From assembly GCF_028554725.1 (NCBI RefSeq), contig NC_071670.1:26158001-26222000 (forward strand): a stretch of 64,000 bases of DNA, in the 5' to 3' direction. The notes under the pieces are model-generated. The model had not been told where the DNA came from. It saw only the letters and a list, made by a program, of their open reading frames with translations, and made no database searches. Position 1 is the stretch's first letter. Each line of letters starts with the position of its first letter. Origin of the DNA: Zeugodacus cucurbitae (Eukaryota > Arthropoda > Insecta > Diptera > Tephritidae). The translations under genes and the position numbers were made by a program. Below, one piece after another: positions 45,730 to 56,939 of the stretch.

Positions 45730-45990
45730 TCACGGCACAACAATGCCTAAATTCAGCTTGTACTGTCTGAAAAACAGGGATACAAGGTCAAAATGTCGGT
45801 GTTCTGGAGTGGCAGCCATACTCCCGTGACCTAAATATTATAGATAACGTCTGGGGATGATTGGTTGGAAAGGTGTATGAGAGTGGTAAGCAATATACCA
45901 CCAAAACGAAATTAATCGACGACATACTATTGTATGTACTACAATAAAAGCTCTAGAAACTATGAACCAGCATAGTGACACACACGTAGT
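45730..45990 (+). pseudogene. Tc1-like transposase C-terminal fragment
   Basis: A decayed QQ.NA.. segment is followed by VLEWQPYSRDLNIIDNVWG, matching the third catalytic block of Tc1-type transposases (VLEWP..SPDLNPIENLWG), and then VGKVYESGKQYTTKTKLIDD. An in-frame TGA falls just after VWG. The residue equivalent to the catalytic Glu of PIEN is Asp (IIDN). The element's ends were not identified. It starts about 40 bp beyond DH11. Confidence 0.75.
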
Positions 45991-46426
45991 ATATTGTACT
46001 ATGTTTACATTCATCAGTTGATACAAATAAATTCAAGCAAAATGTAATTATGAATAACAGGCAGGAAAATTGATCCTGACTTAGTTATAACTTCAAGCAA
46101 TCTTAAAATATTATTGTCCAATATAATTATTACATATTACATATTTTCACATCATTTTTTTTAAATTTTGTTTTTTAATTTCAATTAATTTTGAATTTAA
46201 TTTATTTTCTGTATGTCAAAATGTCAGAAAACATATGATTGTGGCAGAAGAGCTTAGAGATTTGTGTTCTTTGTGTGTTCAATGCAATCCATTGTAGTAC
46301 ATTTCACAAAACCACAAAATTTCAATGGTTTCTAGAACTCTATTGTATAGCATACTACAATAAATACTACATGTCTGTCTCAGGTATAAGAATTGTTTGG
46401 TCAACCATTACACTAGATTTTATTAA
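45991..46426. other. Unclassified A+T-rich DNA
   Basis: Nothing recognised apart from very high A+T around 46130-46210. Confidence 0.4.
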
Positions 46427-46930
46427 AAACTTTTCCGAAATAACGAACACATTAATTGTCAGGCCTGTTCGCTATATCGAATTTTTCGTTAATTCGAGTA
46501 CTCACTTAGAGGTATTCTTATCAATAAAAATGAGTTATATATCCGTAAATTGCAATTTAATAATTAATAAATTTGTTAAAAAATGAAAAACCATAACAAA
46601 ACAATTTAAATCCAATAAATTCTTCCAAAATGGACCATTTCTGACACTCATATTTCTATTTGGTGCTGATCAATAATTTTAAGCTTTTTTATAAAATTCA
46701 ACATTTTTTCAATTTGCACATTTCTTTTGAATTTTTTCCAGTTTTATTTTTAATTCTTGTTCGAAGTTATTTGATTTTTTCCTCTTTCTTCATATTTCTT
46801 CTTCATGTTGTTCGTTAAACCGAGTACTTAAAAATCCCCGATGTTCGTTATTTAAAGTACTCAATGTAACAAATTTGCTTGACGTTTATAGGTTTTCGTT
46901 AAAACGAATATTCGTTATTTCGGAAAACTG
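46427..46930. mobile_element. Candidate pogo/Tigger-type MITE with CCGAAATAACGAA ends
   Basis: CTTTTCCGAAATAACGAACA at about 46429-46448 is the inverted partner of the right end, which reads AGTTTTCCGAAATAACGAAT in complement (46909-46928). Further AACGAA words lie just inside both ends. The right terminus, CAGTTTTCCGAAATAACG, has the look of a pogo/Tigger end. The left end and the TA target have decayed. No coding sequence is seen. Confidence 0.45.
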
Positions 46931-46940
46931 TGAATGGAAA

Positions 46941-47121
46941 CATGTAAGGAAGGGCTAAGTTCGGGTGTAACCGAACATTTTATAGCTCTATATGTGTTTT
47001 CGGTTTTCGCCATTTTGTGTAACCCTATATCTAACTCGTTTAGTTTTGGGTGTTACAAACAACCGTTATGTGAACAAAACTATTATACTCTCTTAGCAAC
47101 TTTGTTGCGAGAGTATAAAAA
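46941..47121 (-). mobile_element. Miniature DINE-like element, 181 bp, copy DH12
   Basis: Contains both termini (ATGTAAGGAAGGGCTAAG plus hairpin, and AGCAACTTTGTTGCGAGAGT), but the body is reduced to TCGGTTTTCGCCATTTTGTG and the segment from ACCCTATATCTAACTCG to the 5' end. At 181 bp it keeps only the two folding ends and about 60 bp of core. It sits immediately after the candidate MITE. Confidence 0.82.
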
Positions 47122-47135
47122 TGAAGTTACCATAA

Positions 47136-47154
47136 GGGGCGCTATCCTGATGAC
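47136..47154. repeat. 19 bp direct repeat, left
   Basis: GGGGCGCTATCCTGATGAC, repeated exactly at 49535-49553 on the other side of pogo-like copy 2 and its host repeat. Confidence 0.85.
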
Positions 47155-47474
47155 CCAGTTTCCGTTATCAAATATTTGTACTGCTTTGGTTTTTAATATA
47201 TTAAAATTTTATACAGTATACTCTCGAAAAGTAAATCGATTGGTATTTTGGGTAATTTTACATTTTTACATTTACATACATACATATGTATTTACTATGA
47301 AGAGAAAAAATCTTGAATATTCTTTTGTTTTTTTTTCTTTTGCAATATATTTTCTGACCATTTTTGTACGACAATTCAAAAAGTCTGACACCTGATTTGC
47401 ATCGTTTTCATTTTTAAACCAGTGGATCAAGTAGGAGAGTTTATTTACTAAAAAGACGCGATAAACAGGAGAGT

Positions 47475-47484
47475 AAGTGTTTTT
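47475..47484. repeat. 10 bp target-site duplication, left of LINE-X copy 5
   Basis: AAGTGTTTTT, equal to 49228-49237. The undivided site is at 15779-15788 (reverse complement) in pogo-like copy 1. Confidence 0.88.
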
Positions 47485-49227
47485 AGAGTAAGGTTTCAAG
47501 ACCGGAGCACACTCCTGTAGGACCCCCAGAGGTGATCTAGTTATTGATGACCAGAGTATACTGAGTTTGTGGAGGGAACACTTCTCCAGCCTGCTGAATG
47601 GCAGTGAAAGTACAACACCAGGAGATGGCGAACCCGATTCCCCAATCGACGACGATGGAGCAGATGTTCCATTGCCCGACCGTGAAGAAATTCGAATAGC
47701 AATTACCCGCTTGAAGAACAATAAGGCGGCGGGTGCCTATGGATTACCGGCCGAGCTATTAAAATACGGCGGCGAAGAGCTGATAAGGTGCTTGCATCAG
47801 CTTCTTTGCAGAATATGGTCGGAAGAAAGCATGTCTGACGATTGGAATCTCAGTGCACTCTGTCCAATACACAAAAAGGGAGACCCCACAATTTGCGCCA
47901 ATTACCGTGGGATAAGCCTCCTCAACATCGCGTATAAGGTTCTGTCGAGCGTATTGTGTGAAAGACTAAAGCCCACCATCAACAAACTGATTGGACCTTA
48001 TCAGTGTGGCTTTAGACCTGGAAAATCAACAACAGACTAGATATTCACCATGCGCCAAATTTTGGAGAAGACCCGTGAAAATAGGATCGACACACACCAT
48101 CTCTTTGTCGACTTTAAAGCTGCTTTCGACAGCACGAAAAGGAGCTGCCTTTATGCCGCAATGTCTGAATTTGGTATCCCCGCAAAACTAATACGGCTGT
48201 GTAAGCTGACGTTGAGCAACACCAAAAGCTCCGTCAGGATCGGGAAGGACCTCTCCGAGCCGTTCGATGCCAGACGAGGTTTCAGACAAGGTGACTCACT
48301 CTCGTGTGATTTCTTTAACCTGATGCTGGAGAAAATAATACGAGCTGCAGAGCTATACAGAGAAGGTACAATCTTCTATAAGAGTGTACAGCTACTGGCG
48401 TACGCCGATGATATCGATATCATTGGAAACAACACCCGCGCCGTTAGTTCTGCTTTCTCCAGACTGGATAAGGAAGCGAAGCGTATGGGTCTGGTGGTGA
48501 ACGAGGACAAGACGAAATATCTCCTGTCGTCAAACAAACAGTCAGCGCATTCGCGTCTTGGCTCCCACGTCACTGTTGACAGTCATAATTTTGAAGTTGT
48601 AGATAATTTCGTCTACCTGGGAACCAGCATTAACAGCAATAACAATGTCAGCCTGGAAATCCAACGCAGAATCACTTTTGCCAACAGGTGCTACTATGGA
48701 CTAAGTAGGCAATTGAAAAGTAAAGTCCTCTCTCGACGAACAAAAACCAAACTCTACAAGTCTCTCATCATTCCCGTCCTACTTTATGGTGCAGAAGCGT
48801 GGACGATGTCAACATCCGATGAGACGGCACTAGGAGTTTTCGAGAGAAAGGTTTTGCGAAGATTTATGGTCTCTTAAACATTAGCAACGGCGAATACCGC
48901 AAAAGATGGAATGATGAGCTGTATGTGTTATTTGACGACATAGACATAGTCCAGCGAATAAAAAAACAGCGGCTGCGCTGGCTAGGACATGTTGTTCGAA
49001 TGGATGAACGTGCTCCAGCTCTGAAAGTATTCGATGCAGTACCCGCTGGTGGAAGCAGAGGAAGAGGGAGACCTCCACTCCGATGGAAGGACCAGGTGGA
49101 GAGGGACCTGGCTTCGCTTGGAATAACCAATTGGCGCCAAACTGCCAGGAGGAGGGATACGTGGCGCGCTGTTTTGGACTCGGCTATAACCGCGTAAGCG
49201 TTGTCTACGCCAGTCAAGAAGAAGAAA
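47485..49227 (+). mobile_element. LINE-X copy 5, 1.7 kb, 5'-truncated
   Basis: The longest RT-bearing copy in the window. After a few extra bases (AGAGT) at the 5' junction it begins AAGGTTTCAAGACCGGAGC, matching copy 1, and ends with a (GAA)-rich tail CAAGAAGAAGAAA. It is bounded by a 10 bp target duplication. The endonuclease and any ORF1 are missing because of 5' truncation, so family size and clade are only partly visible. An RTE-like or related non-LTR lineage is the best guess. Confidence 0.88.
47567..49197 (+). pseudogene. LINE-X reverse transcriptase and C-terminal region
   Basis: In order: SPIDDDGADVPLPDREEIRI, LKNNKAAGAYGLPAELLKYGG, CPIHKKGDPTICANYRGISL, PYQCGFRPGKSTTD, a TAG stop at 48038-48040 where the next residue is normally Gln, then IFTMRQILEKT, the first catalytic Asp in HHLFVDFKAAFDS, RGFRQGDSLSCDFF, catalytic LAYADDIDIIGNN, and LLYGAEAWTMSTSDE. 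One base is missing at about 48858 (GCGAAGA for GCGCAAGA), shifting the frame. The next frame gives IDIVQRIKKQRLRWLGHVVR and GRGRPPLRWKDQVERDL to a TAA at 49197. Two point lesions thus inactivate an otherwise well-preserved RT. Confidence 0.87.
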
Positions 49228-49237
49228 AAGTGTTTTT
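49228..49237. repeat. 10 bp target-site duplication, right of LINE-X copy 5
   Basis: AAGTGTTTTT, followed by GCAACATTGTAAAAAACACT, which continues the pogo-like element as in copy 1. Confidence 0.88.
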
Positions 49238-49534
49238 GCAACATTGTAAAAAACACTGCTTGCTTCGTGTCGAATTTTTTATCACACTCTCTGAAAAGTA
49301 AATTAAAAAATTAATAAATTAAAAAATTTACTTTTTCGAGGTGCATGTGTAATCTTAAAGGTTATTAACTTTTCCGAGATTATTTACTTTCTGAGAATTT
49401 ACTTTTCGAGAGTATACTGTAATGCATCGTATTGTGTTCTCTTATAACTTATTTTGAGGCAAATTGTTTAAAGTATGTTGAAATAAATTTTGTAGCTCTA
49501 ACCCAAATATTTGGTATCAACCAAGAATGCTTGG

Positions 49535-49553
49535 GGGGCGCTATCCTGATGAC
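49535..49553. repeat. 19 bp direct repeat, right
   Basis: GGGGCGCTATCCTGATGAC, identical to 47136-47154. Confidence 0.85.
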
Positions 49554-51299
49554 GCGGATTGTATATATGTGGAGGATGTGCCACTAAACGGCATAGTCAT
49601 GATCGCATCCACCGGCATTTACACATACACATCCCTATATCCGTTAGGGTGACCGTTAGTTAGTGAATGAAACAATTTGTTCAAATTATGTATGTACACA
49701 CACTATTATGACAACAACATTTGAGTAACCTTAATATTTTTATTTTATTTAATATTGCAATATTTTACCAATAATAATTAATATTTTGTTTGTATGTATG
49801 TATGTGCGTCATCATAAGGGCATAAGTCATCATATGACCATAGTACAGGTTCTGCCATATTTATAGAAATTAAAATTTCAGTCTTATATTTATTGTCGAC
49901 AATAACAATAAAATGAAAAAGATCTGATTTTATCTCGATAAAGACGACAAGTATTGTCTTTTACATATATGTATGTATGTATAAGAAAAAAGGAATAAGT
50001 AATAATTGACAGCTCCTTTACTTGATGTTATTATCTCTTTGCCGAATGTTCAACGTGTTTTCGCCATTTCTACTTCATGTACTGTATAATATGACTTTTA
50101 AGACTATCGTAAGAGTAAAGGCACACGACTTGTTCAATACCATTAAATAGAACCTAAAATCAATTTGAAAAGCTTATGTATTACTACTCTGCAAGTCAAG
50201 CGCCAGTTAAAACATCGGTTAATTAACTAACATTTTCATACTAATCCTTTAAATCTATTGGAGTTTTCATGGTCGTGACATCCTCGTTTATGTAGTTGAT
50301 GAATCACTAACCACACATAGGCCGAAGACAAAAGTCTTTGGCCGACCGAAAGATCGCGCCACAAACAAAAGATGCTATCAACTTTTCAGGACATTTCATC
50401 CAATCGTTCTCCAGTTATCGCTCTGAAAATGTCGCTAACTTTGTTATTTTTGTTTGATAAAACTTTGATTCCTGGTGGAAAAAAGATGATTGCTTGCATA
50501 GCGAATGTTTGATAAATGTTACTTCCAACCTGGCCAGCATATTCATCGGACAAGTACTGGTTTGCAGAATTCATGGTAACGGATGAGATTGATAGAGGTG
50601 TTTAAACCCAAGTATTACTCCGCAATTCATAACTTTTCCAGCGCTTTAACATCGGTTTGCATTGTTTATTGTCATCTCCATCAATATACTACATACATTT
50701 AGCACGTACTCGTACTATTAAGACGGTCACAGCTGTAAAAGTGTTGTGTACTTGTACTTGCAGAGCAGTTACTAGTTAATATTGTTATTGGTTGAGAAGG
50801 TGGTTAGGATTATGCTCGCTGGTCCACAGCAGGCCAAGGTAACTGCAAGTAAAAGGCGGCCGCGACGAAAAGTGCAAAAATATTGCCAGTCACCGCTACT
50901 TTTGGGCAAATCCACTCTCTTTCATGACGTGGAGATGTCTTAAGCGATGTCAAAGTGGAAAATTAAAACAAAAAACTCTTTTACCTACCAGCATAATCCT
51001 CCGAATAGTAGACCCAGCTATGTATATATGTATGTATATACACATAATAGATAAAAAAGAAAAAAATCGAAAAAAAACAGTTTCACAATTATTGCCGCTA
51101 ATGCTAATGTTAATAGTGTTTGCCACTGTTGCTGCTGCCACTGCATGGCTTGGTTATAAACACACACTCACATGAATAATTCTACTGTGAAGCATGGGCG
51201 GCGATTTCGGGATCGTTAAATTCAATGAATTGAAATAAATTATTTAGAATTCAGTATCATTTGTGAAATAAAGTTTCCTTAAGAATATATCAAACAAAT
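49554..51299. other. 1.7 kb without recognised genes
   Basis: GTATGTATGT and TATGTATGTA tracts occur at 49790-49805 and 49968-49982. A 62-codon minus-strand frame at 50386-50574 (MNSANQYLSDEYAGQVG...) is compositionally protein-like, but I do not recognise it. No transposon end is seen. Confidence 0.4.
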
Positions 51300-52040
51300 A
51301 ATATTGAAGGGCAGAGATAATTCCTGAATCGATTTCACGTATTTTCCAAGACTATACACACTTAATTTTCATAAAATATCTCACAATCAAACTGATATAT
51401 GTATACGATAAAATGACCGCCGGATGTTTGAAATCCTAATATTAGTTATATGAGAGCGAAATTATACACTAAATGGTATATGGAGCTTGTCATATTTCGA
51501 CAATTTTTGAGGAGTGATGGTTCGCCTTCAATGTAGTATTAGTGAAAAGTTTTAATCTGACTTCTTCATTATTTCTAGATATGTTATTGTAAATTGAACG
51601 AATCAGTAAAATTGAAAAATAAAAATTGTGTTATATGGGAAGTAGGCGTGGTTGCTAACCGGTTTCGCCTATTTTCAATTGGTAACATCATGGTGTCAAA
51701 AAAATATCATGTAGGTACATTTTCTATTTTATAAGAATCTAAGTGCAACTCTTATCTGCCACTTCTTCTGTAAAATTTAGTGTTTCTGACTTTTTCGTTA
51801 GGGAGTTAACGCACTTTTAGTAGTACCTTTATATGGGGGGGTGGGTGCGTTTATTATCCGATTTGATCTATTTTCGTATTTGTTTTATATAGCTTATTTA
51901 GAGGTATATGCAAAAAACCTTTTTAAAGCGGGGCCATGCGCATTTTCCCTACAAATTTGCATCCACATATGCCAATCTCTAATATACTCCTCTGTACCAA
52001 ATCTATAGATTTTCGGTTATCGCCATTTCGAATTTCGAAA
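51300..52040 (-). mobile_element. Old DINE-like element, ends lost, copy DH13
   Basis: Family words appear in minus-strand order with many substitutions: GGGAAGTAGGCGTGGTTG, TTTAGTGTTTCTGACTTTTT, CGTTAGGGAGTTAACGCAC, GTGGGTGCGTTTATTATCC, TTTATATAGC, CCACATATGCC, TTTCGGTTATCGCCATTT. Neither terminus is clear. It is one of the most diverged copies. Confidence 0.65.
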
Positions 52041-53400
52041 TCAAATTATTTAAAAGCTTTCCCCTCCCCTCCGAAATTTTATACATACTCCCGTGTTTAG
52101 TAAAAATAAAAGTAGATAACTGTAAATATACCATACATTGTCATTTTTTGTTTTAGACCCAGTTGCAGATGCAAAGACTCTTTCTGTTGCCAAAGTGAAC
52201 TGACTCTGAGGTGAACGAAGAAGAGGCTATTGAATCGGCTCGAGTCTTGCGAATCGTCAAAATGTTTACTCACGAGTTTGTTGCACGTTGCACGCTGCAC
52301 GGCATTTCAATGTGCTGCACTTGCAATGAATGCGGCAAGACGAGAACGTATGGCATTCAGGGCTTCAAATGCATGATATGTTTAATATGTATGAGTGCAT
52401 TTGTGCGGTGTTAAATTTGTAAGCAGGTATTAAACATGCACCGCAACCAGTTGTGAACGACTTACAACTGGACTCAACAGCGGGTGGCGCTGACGCTGAC
52501 GTTGGCGCTAACGCTATTGGTGCGAAGCAAATATTCGATGGGAAACAAAGAAAGAGAAGGTCGAAATGTCGTAATGAATGTCCAGCCGAATGTATTGACA
52601 CATCTGCATTCACAATATACAACAAAAAAACATAAACAAATATAGCTTTGAATGTGGGGATGTATGTCAGGCGTAGGTCAAGCTGTTAAACTTAACATAA
52701 TTCTCTCATAGGTTAACTATGGTATCTATATAATATTTTTATCAAATTATATTGAAAATCACTAAGTCTATCGTTTATGGTCGTAGTTTATTTTTCAATC
52801 AATTGACAAGTGATCATAGGAACCCTTCGGTATCTGAGCTCGATAATTTGATAATGAAATGCTGCAACCGATATTAAAATGGACAAATGCAAAATAAATG
52901 TATTTTTTGTCAAAAACATGGTTTCAGTAGAAGTCCAATCACAAGAGGCCTATAAAGCAACTACCTCGCAAAGAAACATACATATAATGATAACTTGTGT
53001 CCGCGGGATGTAGCAATTTTGTATATCCACAGTGTTGCTATATGTTAACCGATTGTCACAATTTTTTTTTGCCACAAAAAGTAGATATTTGGTTACTTGA
53101 TAATAATTTATGACAAAATTATTCATTTGATATGTGAAAATATTTAGTTACTAATAATTGGAAAAAATTTTAAAACAATTTAAACAAATTCTGAAAAGTT
53201 CTAAAATTAAAAGGTTTTCGTTGGAGTATTTCAATCTTTATAAATAAAAGCCGATCAAAAAAGATGTCTTAATCTTAAAGCTTTACTTTTATTCTTAATA
53301 TATATTATGAAGTGAAAAGAATCTTATACTTGTGAGACCCCACGTCCAGGATAGTCTTTGGTGAAAAATTACTCGAGCACGTCTAAGAAGTCAACTTATA
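52041..53400. other. Unclassified DNA
   Basis: Two short plus frames at 52211-52414 and 52453-52635 are moderately G+C-rich. The first has several Cys residues (MCCTCNECGKTR) but no proper zinc-finger spacing, and they are in different frames. No supported gene. Confidence 0.4.
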
Positions 53401-54610
53401 TTTTTATACTCTCGCAACAAAAGTTGCTAAAGAGAGTATTATAGTTTTATTCACATAACGGTTGTTTGTAACACCCAAAACTAAACGAGTTAGATATAGG
53501 GTTATATATACCAAATTGATCAGGATGAAGAGTGGAGTTCAAATCCGAATGTCTGTCTGTAGGTCCGTCTGTCCGTCCGTCTGTGCAAGCTGTAACTTGA
53601 GTAAAAATTAAGATATCTTAATGAAACTTGGCACACTTATTTCTTGGCACCATAGGAAGGTTGCTTTCGAAAATGAGCAAAATCGGACCACTGCCACTCC
53701 CGCAAAATGGCGAAAACCGAAAACACATAAAGTGCCATAACTAAGCCATAAATAAAGCTATGGAAATAAAATTTGGTATGAAGGATCGCACTATGTAGGA
53801 TGTAATTTTTTTTGGGAAGTGGGCGTGGCCCCGCCACCTACTAGGTTTTTTGTACATATCTCGCAAACCAATAGAGCTATATAAACCAAACTTTCTGCAG
53901 TCGCTTTTTTTTATCCACTTCCTAATACAGTTCAAAAATGAAAGAAATCGGATAATAACCACGCCCACCTCCCATACAAAAGTTAGGTTAAAAATTACTA
54001 AAAGTGGGTTAACTCACTAACGAAAAACGTCAGAAACACTAAATTTCACTTAAGAAATGGCAGATGAAAGCTGCACTCAGATTTTTTTACAAAATGGAAA
54101 ATGGGCGTTGCGTCGCCCACTTATGGGTCAAAAACTATATCTCAGGAACTACTCGACCGATTTCAATGAAACTTGGTTTGTAATAGTTTCCTTACATCTT
54201 AATGATATGTTGTGAAAATAGGCCAAATCGCTTCACAACCACGCCTACTTCCTATATACCAGAACTTTGAAGACAGTCTGAATCGTTTACTTTACAATAT
54301 ATAAAGTAAGCACTAGTGAAGATATCGGTGCAGAACTTTGCACAAATACTATGTTAATAGTGTGGCAGCCCCATTCTAAAAATCGCCGAAATCGGACTAT
54401 AGGTTTTTAAGGCCCCATATATCGAACACGAGGACCTCGGTGCTTCTAACCTAATATTATGGTTTCCAACTTTCAATGGACTTTATACAATATATATGAC
54501 GAATATGTGGGTCAAATTGTGTATTATATAATATAAATAAAGTTAAATAAATAAATTGCGTGAGTATAAAATGTTCGGTTACACCCGAACTTAGCCCTTC
54601 CTTACTTGTT
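53401..54610 (+). mobile_element. Full-length DINE-like element, copy DH14
   Basis: TTTTTATACTCTCGCAACAA at 53401, local fold GCAACAAAAGTTGC with GAGAGTATTA, a microsatellite GTCCGTCTGTCCGTCCGTC, and the 3' hairpin GTTCGG-TTACAC-CCGAAC with CCTTACTTGTT ending at 54610. One subterminal change gives GCGTGAGTATAAAATG. Over the 3' region it is almost identical to DH15, which lies 1.0 kb away in the opposite orientation. Confidence 0.87.
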
Positions 54611-54938
54611 TACTTATACATTGCGCCTTAGAAATCTTGACGGTAATGAAATACAAAATTCACTCTAACTGTGAAAAATGGGCGAAAATCATAAATCTAG
54701 CTCAATAGCAAAATTATATATGATAATAAGTAATTTTGTAGTCAAGAAGAAATAAAATGCATATAATTTAATGTTTTGGCCAAGAATTTAGCTTAATTAC
54801 AAAAGATTTGCCAATAGTTTTTAAAAATGTTTTCGGGCTCGAATAAGTTCCAGACGAGCGGTCCGATCATCGACCACTTTTTGCAGCGATTGGGTGCGAA
54901 AGTCAGCAATATACGTCCGGAGTAAATATGTTTATTAT

Positions 54939-55470
54939 CAAGAATGATAGAAGACAAGATTACGACAGGCGTTTACAGTTAGCTTTTTTGGGTTTTGAGT
55001 TCCTGTTGAGTGACAACTTTCACGACCCCGAACACGCGAGCAAAACAAAATTGCACGGTGGTACAAAACAATAAAACCAAAACAAAGAGCTGAAGTCAAG
55101 GCTAGTGCTTAATTATTATTTAAAATTCTAAGTGAAAAATGTATTAACTTGAAAAAGAAGTCCGCAATGGCGCAATTAAACAACAATAGTACAAAACAGT
55201 CGTCTATAAAGAATTTTTTTCACTTTTCCAACCAACAAAAAAGTTGGCAAAATGGCGAACTTTTTGTAAGAAAACATATAATTTTAATTATAAATGAAGA
55301 TTTTAAGAATTACGTTCATTGTGATATTTTATCTGCACATTATTCAATTTGGTTCACTATGTTTCACATTTCCGTTTTCCATTTGACAATTCTTCTGTTG
55401 CCTATTCCCATTCGTCATGAACGTCATGAACGCTTCAGCCTGTTGTAATCTTGTCTTCTATCATTCTTGG
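54939..55470 (+). mobile_element. hAT-type non-autonomous transposon, 532 bp
   Basis: Terminal inverted repeats CAAGAATGATAGAAGACAAG (from 54939; inverted copy ends at 55469-55470) extend over about 33 bp with one mismatch, to GATTAC-G/A-ACAGGC. They are flanked by an exact 8 bp duplication TTTATTAT at 54931-54938 and 55471-55478. Eight-base duplications are the hallmark of hAT elements. A short frame begins MAQLNNNSTKQSSIKNFFHF, where the SIKNFF string resembles N-termini seen in some hAT transposases; that is weak inference. No dimerisation domain or catalytic region is present. Confidence 0.82.
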
Positions 55471-55634
55471 TTTATTATGAAATAGCAAATCCAAATGAGT
55501 ATAAATCAAGTAACAGTTGTCAAAACGAACAACTCAGAAAAAAGTATTGCCACACGTCAAAAAAACACCCGTTATGTCGTAAATAAATATCATTTAAAAT
55601 CTAGCTTCATATCAGACATCAGAAGGTAATTAAA

Positions 55635-56823
55635 AACAAGTAAGGAAGGGCTAAGTTCGGGTGTAACCGAACATTTTATACTCTCGCAATTTATTTATTT
55701 AACTTTATTTATATTATATAATACACAATTTGACCCACATATTCGTCATATATATTGTATAAGGTCCATTGAAAGTTGGAAACCATAATATTAGGTTAGA
55801 AGCACCGAGGTCCTCGTGTTCGATATATGGGGTCTTAAAAACCTATGGTCCGATTTCGGTGATTTTTAGAATGGGGCTGCCACACTAAAATGTATTTGTA
55901 TAGTATTTGTTCAAAGTTCTGAACCGATATCTTCACTAGTGCTTACTTTAGATATTGTAAAGCAAACGATTCAGATTGTCTTCAAAGTTCAGGTATATAG
56001 GAAGTAGGCGTGGTTGTGAAGCGATTTTCACAACATATCATTGGGATGTAAGGAAACTATTACAAACCAAGTTTCATTGAAATCGGTCGAGTAGTTCCTG
56101 AGATATGGTTTTTGACCCATAAGTGGGCGACGCCACGCCCATTTTCCATTTTGTAAAAAAATCTGAGTGCAGCTTCTATCTGCCATTTCTTATGTGAAAT
56201 TTAGTGTTTCTGACGTTTTTGGTTAGTGAGTTAACCCACTTTTAGTAATTTTCAACCTAACCTTTGTACGGGAGGTGGGCGTGGTTATTATCCGATTTCT
56301 TTCATTTTTGGACTGTATTAGGAAATGGCTAAAAAAACGACTGCAGAGTTTGGTTTATATAGCTCTATTTTTTTGCAAGATATGTATAAAAAACTTAGTA
56401 GGGGGCGGGGTCACGCCCACTTCCCCAAAAAAATTACATCCAAATATACCCCTTCATAGTGCGATCCTTCATGCCAAATTTTATTTCCATAGTTTTATTT
56501 ATGGCTTAGTTATGGCACTTTATGTGTTTCGGTTTTCGCCATTTTGTGGGCGTGGCAGTGGTCCGATTTTGCTCATTTTCGAACGCAACCTTCCTATGGT
56601 GCTAAGAAATAAGTGTGCCAAGCTTCATCAAGATATCTTAATTTTTACTCAAGTTACAGACGGACAGACAGACATTCGGATTTGAACTCCACTCTTCACC
56701 CTGATCACTTTGGTATATATAACCCTATATCTAACTCGTTTAGTTTTGGGTGTTACAAACAACCGTTATGTGAACAAAACTATAATACTCTCTTTAGCAA
56801 CATTTGTGGCGAGAGTATAAAAA
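55635..56823 (-). mobile_element. Full-length DINE-like element, copy DH15
   Basis: AACAAGTAAGGAAGGGCTAA with hairpin GTTCGGGTGTAACCGAAC at the left, GGCGAGAGTATAAAAA at the right. Compared with DH3 and DH14 it has lost about 10-20 bp at the microsatellite (CAAGTTACAGACGGACAGAC) and one base near GTGTTTCGG. Same young subfamily as DH3 and DH14. Confidence 0.87.
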
Positions 56824-56939
56824 TACACAACATGAAGTACCACAAAGTTCAATTCAAAATTACATATGTATATACTCTCAGTTTAGTTAACTCATTTACA
56901 TATCTTATATGTAGAACAATATTTTCGGGAAAAAAGTCA

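Larger units (their letters stand above)
47214..49419 (-). mobile_element. pogo/Tigger-like DNA transposon, copy 2, split by LINE-X
   Basis: Termini CAGTATACTCTCGAAAAGTA at 47214 and inverted ending at 49419, with TA at 47212-47213 and 49420-49421. It is the same family as copy 1 but inverted relative to it. Removing the LINE (47485-49227) and its 10 bp duplication leaves about 453 bp, so copy 2 has an internal deletion near 47260 compared with copy 1. The NENDANQVSDFLN frame is on the minus strand. Its own empty target survives at 43932-43933. Confidence 0.85.

Noticed and set aside
50386..50574. 62-codon minus-strand frame MNSANQYLSDEYAGQVG...
   Set aside because: Looks protein-like but is short, isolated and not recognised; no function or family can be supported.
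52211..52635. Two neighbouring frames, the first with a Cys-rich stretch
   Set aside because: Cys spacing does not fit a zinc finger, the frames differ, and no splice arrangement is convincing.
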